Positions 59,099 through 64,000 of a stretch of 64,000 nucleotides of DNA are shown piece by piece. The position numbers were made by a program, and so were the translations under genes. The notes below the pieces were generated by a model. The model did no database searches. It was not told the DNA's origin and worked only from the letters and a program-made list of their open reading frames with translations. This DNA comes from Lachnoclostridium sp. (GTDB lineage: Bacteria; Bacillota; Clostridia; Lachnospirales; Lachnospiraceae), in assembly GCA_023665475.1 (NCBI GenBank), contig JAMPEB010000012.1, positions 1 to 64,000 on the forward strand, written 5' to 3'. Each line of letters starts with the position of its first letter. Within the stretch, counting starts at the first letter, position 1.

Positions 59099-60223
59099 AT
59101 GCGATACGGTTTTACCACGGGGAGTTGTGCGGCTGCGGCGGCAAAAGCGGCCGCCTATATGCTGCTTACCGGAAAGAAGAAAACAGAAATCGTCATAGAA
59201 ACGCCCAAGGGAATTCCTTATAAGGCGCGTATCCTACACATTGACCGCAGGGAAAATGAAGTAAGCTGCGCGGTGGAAAAGGACGGGGGAGACGACCCGG
59301 ATATTACAACAGGCGCTTTGATTTACGCAAAGGTTTCCTTTGGCGAGGGCAGACCGGCGTCCCCATGCATCCTGATAGAGGGAGGAAGCGGAGTGGGGCG
59401 GGTGACAAAGCCGGGCTTGGACCAGCCCGTAGGAAATGCCGCAATCAATCATGTCCCCAGAGAAATGATAACAAAGGAAGTACGGGAGGTGTGCGGGCTT
59501 CTGGATTATAAAGGCTGTCTGAAGGTTGAAATTTCAGTGCCGGGGGGAGAATTGCTGGCAGAGCAGACATTTAATCCCAGACTTGGCATTGTAGGAGGCA
59601 TTTCCATACTTGGGACAAGCGGAATCGTGGAGCCTATGAGCAGTCAGGCGATATTGGATACCATTCGGGTGGAGCTGAACCAGAGAAGAGCCGGCGGATA
59701 TGATTATGTGGCGGTTGCGCCGGGGAACTACGGCTTGGATTTCATGAAAAGGTCCTATGGGTATGATTTGGACAGAAGCGTGAAATGCAGTAATTTCATA
59801 GGAGATACTATTGACATGGCGGTGGAAGCGGGCTTTCGGAAGATGCTTCTCACGGGACATATCGGCAAGCTGATAAAGGTGGCGGGAGGAATGATGAATA
59901 CCCATTCCCGGGAAGGGGACTGCCGAATGGAATTGCTGGCTGCCTTTGCAGCCTCTCAGGGAGTGGAAAGTGACCGTGTCCGTGAAATATTAAACTGTGT
60001 CACGACCAAAGAAGCGGTGCGCATTCTGGAAGAAAGCGGGAAGCGGCGGGAAGTGATGGATTATGCCATGGAACGGATTTCTTATTATCTGAACAGACGC
60101 GCAAAAGGAAAAATGAGGATAGACTGCATTATGTATGACAAGGAATTCGGAGAATTGGCAAAAAGTAAGGAGGCGGCGGAATGGTTTACTTTGTTGGCGC
60201 GGGAACGGGAGCCGTGGATTTGA
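59099..60223 (+). CDS. cbiD: cobalt-precorrin-5B C1-methyltransferase
   Basis: This 374-residue enzyme methylates C-1 with S-adenosylmethionine. YGFTTGSCAAAAAKAA is the signature start. DDPDITTGALIYAKV, NFIGDTIDMAVEAGFRKMLLTGHIGKLIKVAGGMMNTHS (read in pieces) and the late helices match the family. CbiD marks the anaerobic pathway. The last 43 bases overlap cbiF. Confidence 0.96.
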   Translation: MRYGFTTGSCAAAAAKAAAYMLLTGKKKTEIVIETPKGIPYKARILHIDRRENEVSCAVEKDGGDDPDITTGALIYAKVSFGEGRPASPCILIEGGSGVGRVTKPGLDQPVGNAAINHVPREMITKEVREVCGLLDYKGCLKVEISVPGGELLAEQTFNPRLGIVGGISILGTSGIVEPMSSQAILDTIRVELNQRRAGGYDYVAVAPGNYGLDFMKRSYGYDLDRSVKCSNFIGDTIDMAVEAGFRKMLLTGHIGKLIKVAGGMMNTHSREGDCRMELLAAFAASQGVESDRVREILNCVTTKEAVRILEESGKRREVMDYAMERISYYLNRRAKGKMRIDCIMYDKEFGELAKSKEAAEWFTLLAREREPWI

Positions 60224-60933
60224 TCACGGTCAGGGGAAAGCGTTTGCTGGAGCAGGCGGATGTGATTATCTATGCGGGCTCTCTGGTGAATCCCGAATTG
60301 CTGGAGGATGCAAAAGAGGGATGTGAAATCCATAACAGCGCAAAGCTGACATTGGATGAAGTCATAGGAATTATGGAGAAGGGGGCGGTGGAAGACAAAA
60401 TGATTGTCAGGCTGCACACGGGGGACCCAAGCATTTACGGCGCGGTCAGGGAGCAGATGGACGAGCTTGACAGGCTGGGCATTGCTTATGAGAGCTGTCC
60501 GGGAGTCAGCGCTTGTTTCGGGGCGGCGGCTTCCCTGAATCTGGAATATACTTTGCCGGGGGTATCCCAATCCCTGATCATTACCAGAATGGAGGGAAAA
60601 ACCAAAGTTCCGCCAAAGGAAAGCATAGAAAGCTTTGCCGCGCATCAGGCGTCCATGGCGGTTTATCTGAGCGCGGGAATGCTGGAAGAATTAAGTCAAA
60701 GGCTGATTCGGGGCGGATATGGGAAGGACACTCCCGCAGCCCTTGTGTATAAGGCTACATGGCGGGAGGAAGAGGCGTATATCTGTACCGTAGAGACCTT
60801 GCAGAGCACCGCGGCGGAGCATAACATCACAAAGACCGCATTGGTTTTGGTGGGGGACGCGGTTACACATAGCAGATTTGAAAAATCAAGGCTGTATGCC
60901 CCCGATTTTTCAACGCAGTTCAGACAAACATAA
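60181..60933 (+). CDS. cbiF: cobalt-precorrin-4 C11-methyltransferase
   Basis: This 250-residue enzyme of the uroporphyrin-III methyltransferase family methylates C-11 with S-adenosylmethionine. VYFVGAGTGAVDLITVRGKRLLEQADVIIYAGSLV (read in pieces), RLHTGDPSIYGAVREQM and ITRMEGKTKVPP are diagnostic. A 157-base gap with hairpins and repeats follows before cbiG. Confidence 0.96.
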   Translation: MVYFVGAGTGAVDLITVRGKRLLEQADVIIYAGSLVNPELLEDAKEGCEIHNSAKLTLDEVIGIMEKGAVEDKMIVRLHTGDPSIYGAVREQMDELDRLGIAYESCPGVSACFGAAASLNLEYTLPGVSQSLIITRMEGKTKVPPKESIESFAAHQASMAVYLSAGMLEELSQRLIRGGYGKDTPAALVYKATWREEEAYICTVETLQSTAAEHNITKTALVLVGDAVTHSRFEKSRLYAPDFSTQFRQT

Positions 60934-60958
60934 AAAACCGAAATAAAACCGAAATCTT

Positions 60959-61085
60959 GGAGGTTAGTGTGAAAATATATCTAAGGCAGCAAAAAACACT
61001 GCCTAAGATATATTAAGTTTCACACCGAAAAACGCAAAAGCAGCGTTTTTCATACCTATTTGAGCCGCTAAAGCGGCATGGGAGG
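60959..61085. repeat. hairpin-rich repeat block between cbiF and cbiG
   Basis: GGAGGTTAGTGTGAAAA occurs twice, at 60959-60975 and at 61081-61097. The second copy is the ribosome binding site and GTG start of cbiG. Between them lies a hairpin (GTGTGAAA + ATATATCTAAGGCAG paired with CTGCCTAAGATATAT + TTTCACAC, 60967-61025). A second hairpin is GAAAAACGC/GCGTTTTTC (61027-61051), and a third is GCCGCT/AGCGGC (61064-61077). The GTG in the first copy starts only a 15-residue frame (60969-61016). The pattern suggests an insertion or duplication. Confidence 0.6.
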
Positions 61086-61090
61086 TTAGT

Positions 61091-62200
61091 GTGAAAAATT
61101 TAAGCATAATCAGTTTTACGGAAAAGGGAATACAGCTTTCCGAAAAAATCGCGGAACATAAGGGCTGGCGCACCATCTCCGAACCGGCTGCACTGTTTAG
61201 CAAATGTTCCCGGATGAAAACCTCCGGGACAGGGATATGTGTGCGGTTTGTGGAAGACAGTACGGGGGAATGGGCAAAAGAGCAGATGAAAGAGGGAAAC
61301 GCCCTGCTTTTTATCGGAGCCTGCGGGATTGCGGTGAGAACCATAGCACCCTATATTACAGATAAGCTTTATGACAGTCCTGTGCTTGTGATGGATGAGA
61401 GAGGGGGATATATCATCCCCATTCTCTCCGGACATATGGGCGGAGCCAATGAGATTGCAGCGGAAATTGCGGAAAAAACCGGGGCGGCGCCGGTGATTAC
61501 AACGGCAACGGACATAAACGGACGGTTTGCGGTGGATTTATTTGCGAAAAGAAATGCTCTCCATATTGTGAACAAAGAGGGAATCGCAAAAATATCCGCC
61601 AAAGTATTGGCGGGCGAAGAGATTACCATGACCGTAGAGACGGGACATATTGTGGAAGGTGAGGCGTGTCCGGAGGGAATCCGCATGATTCCTTATCCGC
61701 CAAAGGAATCCGTTGATATTGTAATAAGCGGGGAGGAAACGCCCCGCAAAGCGTGTGAAGCGTGGGAAGCGTGGGAAGCGCTGCTCTATTTGGAACCCAG
61801 AGAATATGTTATCGGTATGGGGTGTAAGAAGGGAAAAGAACCGGAAAAAATAGAAGCTTTCCTTTATAAAAGCATGGAAGAGGCCGGCATAACAAAAAAT
61901 CAGCTCTTTGCTTTGGCATCCATAGACCGCAAGAAAGAGGAAGAGGGTTTTCTCAGGTGGAGCAGGAAAGAGAGGATTTCTTTTCTTACTTTTCCCGCAG
62001 GGCGGCTGCAAAAGACGCAGGGAAATTTTCACGGTTCTGCTTTTGTAGAGGAGCAGACGGGGGTTGACAATGTATGTGAGCGGGCGGCGTTGGAAGCCTG
62101 CGGACCCGGCGGGAAGCTTATCTATGAGAAACATGCGGAGGATGGAATGACCATAGCAATCGCCGCAAGAGAATGGAGGGTATCCTTTGGTGAAGAATAA
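61091..62200 (+). CDS. cbiG: cobalt-precorrin-5A hydrolase
   Basis: This 369-residue enzyme opens the delta-lactone and releases acetaldehyde during ring contraction. The N-terminal domain has FIGACGIAVRTIAPY, VLVMDERGGYIIPILSGHMGGANEIA (read in pieces) and ATDINGRFAVD. The C-terminal CobE-like domain has YVIGMGCKKGKEPEKI and ALASIDRKKEEEG. A linker with an unusual repeat, EAWEAWEALL, joins them. It starts with GTG after GGAGG and overlaps cbiH by 14 bases. Confidence 0.94.
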   Translation: MKNLSIISFTEKGIQLSEKIAEHKGWRTISEPAALFSKCSRMKTSGTGICVRFVEDSTGEWAKEQMKEGNALLFIGACGIAVRTIAPYITDKLYDSPVLVMDERGGYIIPILSGHMGGANEIAAEIAEKTGAAPVITTATDINGRFAVDLFAKRNALHIVNKEGIAKISAKVLAGEEITMTVETGHIVEGEACPEGIRMIPYPPKESVDIVISGEETPRKACEAWEAWEALLYLEPREYVIGMGCKKGKEPEKIEAFLYKSMEEAGITKNQLFALASIDRKKEEEGFLRWSRKERISFLTFPAGRLQKTQGNFHGSAFVEEQTGVDNVCERAALEACGPGGKLIYEKHAEDGMTIAIAAREWRVSFGEE

Positions 62201-62924
62201 GATATCGATTGTGGGAATAGGACCGGGAAAAGAAGAGATGATGACGAAAGAAGCCCTTTGGACCTTGGAAAATGCAGATGTCATAATCGGATATACGCTT
62301 TATGTGAAATTATTGGGAGAACGGTTTGCAAAGAAAGAAATACTGGCGACTCCCATGAGGCAGGAGACAGAGCGATGTAAGCTATGCTTTGAAGAGGCGG
62401 CAAAAGGGAAACGCGTAGCTTTGATTGGCAGCGGTGATGCGGGAATTTACGGTCTGGCGTCCCTGATGTATGAGATGGGAAAGCAGCATCCGGAGACGGA
62501 ACTTGAGGTGATTGCGGGAATTACCGCCGCAAGCAGCGGGGCAGCGGTTTTGGGAGCGCCCTTAAATCATGATTTTTGTGTCATTAGTTTAAGCGATCTG
62601 CTGACTCCGTGGGAAAAGATAGAAAAACGCCTGAAAGCGGCGGCGGAAGGGGATTTTGCCATAGCAATTTACAATCCCGCCAGTCATAAGCGGAAAGATT
62701 ATTTAATGCGGGCATGCGATATTCTGCTTGGTTTCATGGAAGAGAGCAGAGCCTGCGGTTATGTGGAGAATATCGGCAGGGAGGGAACCAGAGCGGTAAC
62801 CTGTACCTTGAAAGAGCTGCGGGAAGTACAGGTCAATATGTTTACCACTGTGTTTATAGGCAATTCCGATTCTGAAATCATAAACGGAAAGCTGGTAACA
62901 AAGCGTGGATATCCAATGATGTAA
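62187..62924 (+). CDS. cbiH: cobalt-precorrin-3 (precorrin-3B) C17-methyltransferase
   Basis: This 245-residue methyltransferase acts on C-17 in the ring-contraction step. ISIVGIGPGKEEMMTKEAL, VIIGYTLYVKLL, ALIGSGDAGIYGLASLMYE (read in pieces) and AIYNPASHKRKDYL are family motifs. The start is TTG at 62187 or GTG at 62190; GGAGG at 62175-62179 supports either. The following gene starts 29 bases after its stop. Confidence 0.94.
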   Translation: MVKNKISIVGIGPGKEEMMTKEALWTLENADVIIGYTLYVKLLGERFAKKEILATPMRQETERCKLCFEEAAKGKRVALIGSGDAGIYGLASLMYEMGKQHPETELEVIAGITAASSGAAVLGAPLNHDFCVISLSDLLTPWEKIEKRLKAAAEGDFAIAIYNPASHKRKDYLMRACDILLGFMEESRACGYVENIGREGTRAVTCTLKELREVQVNMFTTVFIGNSDSEIINGKLVTKRGYPMM

Positions 62925-62953
62925 AGTCCGCTTTGGGGCAGACGGGAGGAAAA

Positions 62954-64000
62954 TTGAAAAATATACTGATATTTGCGGGTACAACGGAAGGAAGAAGGCT
63001 GTCGGAGCAATTGGCGGCAGCAGGGATCAGGAATACCGTATGCGTAGCTACAGAGTACGGGGAAACGGCGATGGGAGAGCATCCCCTTATCAAAGTACAT
63101 ACGGGAAGAATGAACGAAGAGGAAATCAGAATGTTTATTCGGAACAGGGAATTTTCGGCGGTAGTGGACGCAACACATCCCTATGCGGAGGCAGTGACGC
63201 AAAATGTGAAGGCGGCAGTGAAGGATACGGATATTCCCTATCTGCGTCTGAAAAGGGAAAGCGGAGGCGAATCTATGGTCGGACAAATCCGTTATTTTGA
63301 AAGCAGCGCCGCCTGTGCAGAGGCTTTGAAACTGACAGAGGGCAATATCCTGCTTACCACCGGCAGTAAGGAGCTGGCTGTGTTTTGCAAGGATGCCGAA
63401 GTAAAGGAAAGGCTCTATGTACGGATTTTACCGGCATTGGAAAGTCTGAAGCTGTGCATGGAGCAGGGCATAGAGGGCAAACGGATTCTGGCATTGCAAG
63501 GGCCCTTTACGGAAAAGATGAATGAGGCAATGCTTTGCCAATACCGGATAAAATGTCTGGTGACGAAGGAGAGCGGAAAGAACGGCGGATATCGGGAAAA
63601 GCTGGAGGCGGCACAAAAGGCAGGGATTCCCGTTTATGTGATAGGACACGAAAAAGAGCGGGAAGGAGCCTCTTTTGAAGAGGTCTGTCATAGGTTAGAG
63701 GCGATTTGCGGAAAGAAAATAAGCAGGGAAAAAGAACTCGAAATATGCCTTGTAGGGAGCGGCATGGGCGATAAAGGCAGCCTGACAAAAGCGGTGTGCA
63801 AGGCAATAGAAGAAGCGGACATTTTATTGGGCGCAGAGAGAATGATTGCGGAATATCATCCCCGCATAGAAAAGAAACCCTTCTATCAAGCGGAGCAGAT
63901 CATACCTTATCTGGAAGAGCTGCAAAGCGGCGAGCGGGCAGGAGAGTGCAGAAAGGCAGTTCTCCTTTTTTCGGGCGACAGCGGTTTTTACAGCGGCTGT
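62954..64000 (+). CDS. cbiJ: CbiJ-CbiE fusion: cobalt-precorrin-6A reductase / C5-methyltransferase (partial)
   Basis: A TTG start at 62954 follows GGGAGG and opens a frame that stays open to the window end (349 codons visible). Residues 1-245 are a CbiJ-type NAD(P)H-dependent precorrin-6A reductase (KNILIFAGTTEGRRLSEQLA, VVDATHPYAEAVT, ILLTTGSKELAVF, LALQGPFTEKMNEAML). From about 255, EICLVGSGMGDKGSLTKAV and ADILLGAERMIAEYHP start a CbiE-type methyltransferase, with LLFSGDSGFYSGC at the window edge. Fusion of the two activities in one chain is inferred from continuity; CbiT may follow. Confidence 0.88.
   Translation, partial: MKNILIFAGTTEGRRLSEQLAAAGIRNTVCVATEYGETAMGEHPLIKVHTGRMNEEEIRMFIRNREFSAVVDATHPYAEAVTQNVKAAVKDTDIPYLRLKRESGGESMVGQIRYFESSAACAEALKLTEGNILLTTGSKELAVFCKDAEVKERLYVRILPALESLKLCMEQGIEGKRILALQGPFTEKMNEAMLCQYRIKCLVTKESGKNGGYREKLEAAQKAGIPVYVIGHEKEREGASFEEVCHRLEAICGKKISREKELEICLVGSGMGDKGSLTKAVCKAIEEADILLGAERMIAEYHPRIEKKPFYQAEQIIPYLEELQSGERAGECRKAVLLFSGDSGFYSGC

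Noticed and set aside
60969..61016. 15-residue leader peptide gene
   Set aside because: It has a good site and GTG start but appears to be a by-product of the duplicated start region. It is recorded under the repeat block instead.
61538..62284. 248-residue minus-strand open frame
   Set aside because: Antisense to cbiG and cbiH, with no site and low-complexity, Phe-rich translation.
1..64000. CRISPR arrays, tRNA or rRNA genes, transposases, phage genes
   Set aside because: None was noticed by reading. tRNAs were not searched for by a covariance model, so a single one could have been missed.

Overview
The window looks like chromosomal DNA of a low-to-moderate-GC, Gram-positive anaerobe of the class Clostridia, most likely a Lachnospiraceae member. 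The signs are strong GGAGG ribosome binding sites, lipobox lipoproteins, a MurE with the meso-diaminopimelate motif DNPR, a CIRCE-controlled htpG, a flavin reductase-rubredoxin fusion, an anaerobic (early cobalt) cobalamin pathway, and a DUF5717/DUF5716-type operon that I associate with that family. I noticed no rRNA, tRNA, CRISPR array, transposase or phage genes.

Layout. 1-8.3 kb: the 3' end of a 5'-nucleotidase-like gene, a possible immunity protein, dihydrofolate reductase, a membrane-anchored CBM plus GH5 cellulase, a branched-chain aminotransferase, a PpiC-type foldase lipoprotein, and htpG. 8.3-12.2 kb (minus strand): a MATE exporter, a SpoIID-like/peptidoglycan-binding protein and an aquaporin-family channel with degenerate NPA motifs. 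12.3-15.2 kb (plus): a compact and unusual cassette of a Nif11-like precursor peptide, a radical SAM/SPASM protein carrying an N-terminal PLAT-like domain, and an AgrA/LytTR-type response regulator. This is my best candidate for an undescribed system. 15.2-19.3 kb: a small membrane protein, a phosphodiesterase, a cyclophilin lipoprotein and a YtrA-like GntR-ABC operon. 19.3-26.3 kb: a four-gene operon with a 1197-residue protein, an Hsp70/actin-like protein, a TPR-like protein and a coiled-coil membrane protein. 26.3-32.4 kb: a 209-bp palindromic element, then purC-purB-purF-like-purA and a HAD phosphatase. The PurF-like protein lacks the catalytic N-terminal cysteine. 32.4-45.6 kb: recJ, flavin reductase-rubredoxin, a zinc-ribbon membrane protein with a TPM-domain partner, a cation diffusion facilitator, murE-priA-def-fmt, and mntP behind a yybP-ykoY (manganese) riboswitch.

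45.6-64 kb: one long cobalamin operon behind a promoter, a cobalamin riboswitch and a terminator. It starts with a lipoprotein cobaltochelatase (CbiK) and a substrate-binding lipoprotein/permease/ATPase importer. Genes for lower-ligand and nucleotide-loop assembly follow (cbiP, cobT, cobU, cobS, a CobU-like paralog, cobC, cbiB, cobD). Corrin-ring genes come last (cbiC, cbiD, cbiF, cbiG, cbiH and a CbiJ-CbiE fusion cut by the window end). Many neighbours overlap or nearly touch, so translational coupling is likely. Cobalt insertion, corrinoid uptake and de novo synthesis would all be switched off together by cobalamin.

Short structured repeats recur in intergenic gaps: a GTTTTTCAT...TTTG...GGAGG leader upstream of recJ, the importer ATPase and cbiG, GAAAAACGC/GCGTTTTTC hairpins, and the 209-bp palindrome. 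They suggest dispersed non-coding elements that sometimes supply the ribosome binding site of the downstream gene. Functional names come from reading motifs by eye. No database search was run.
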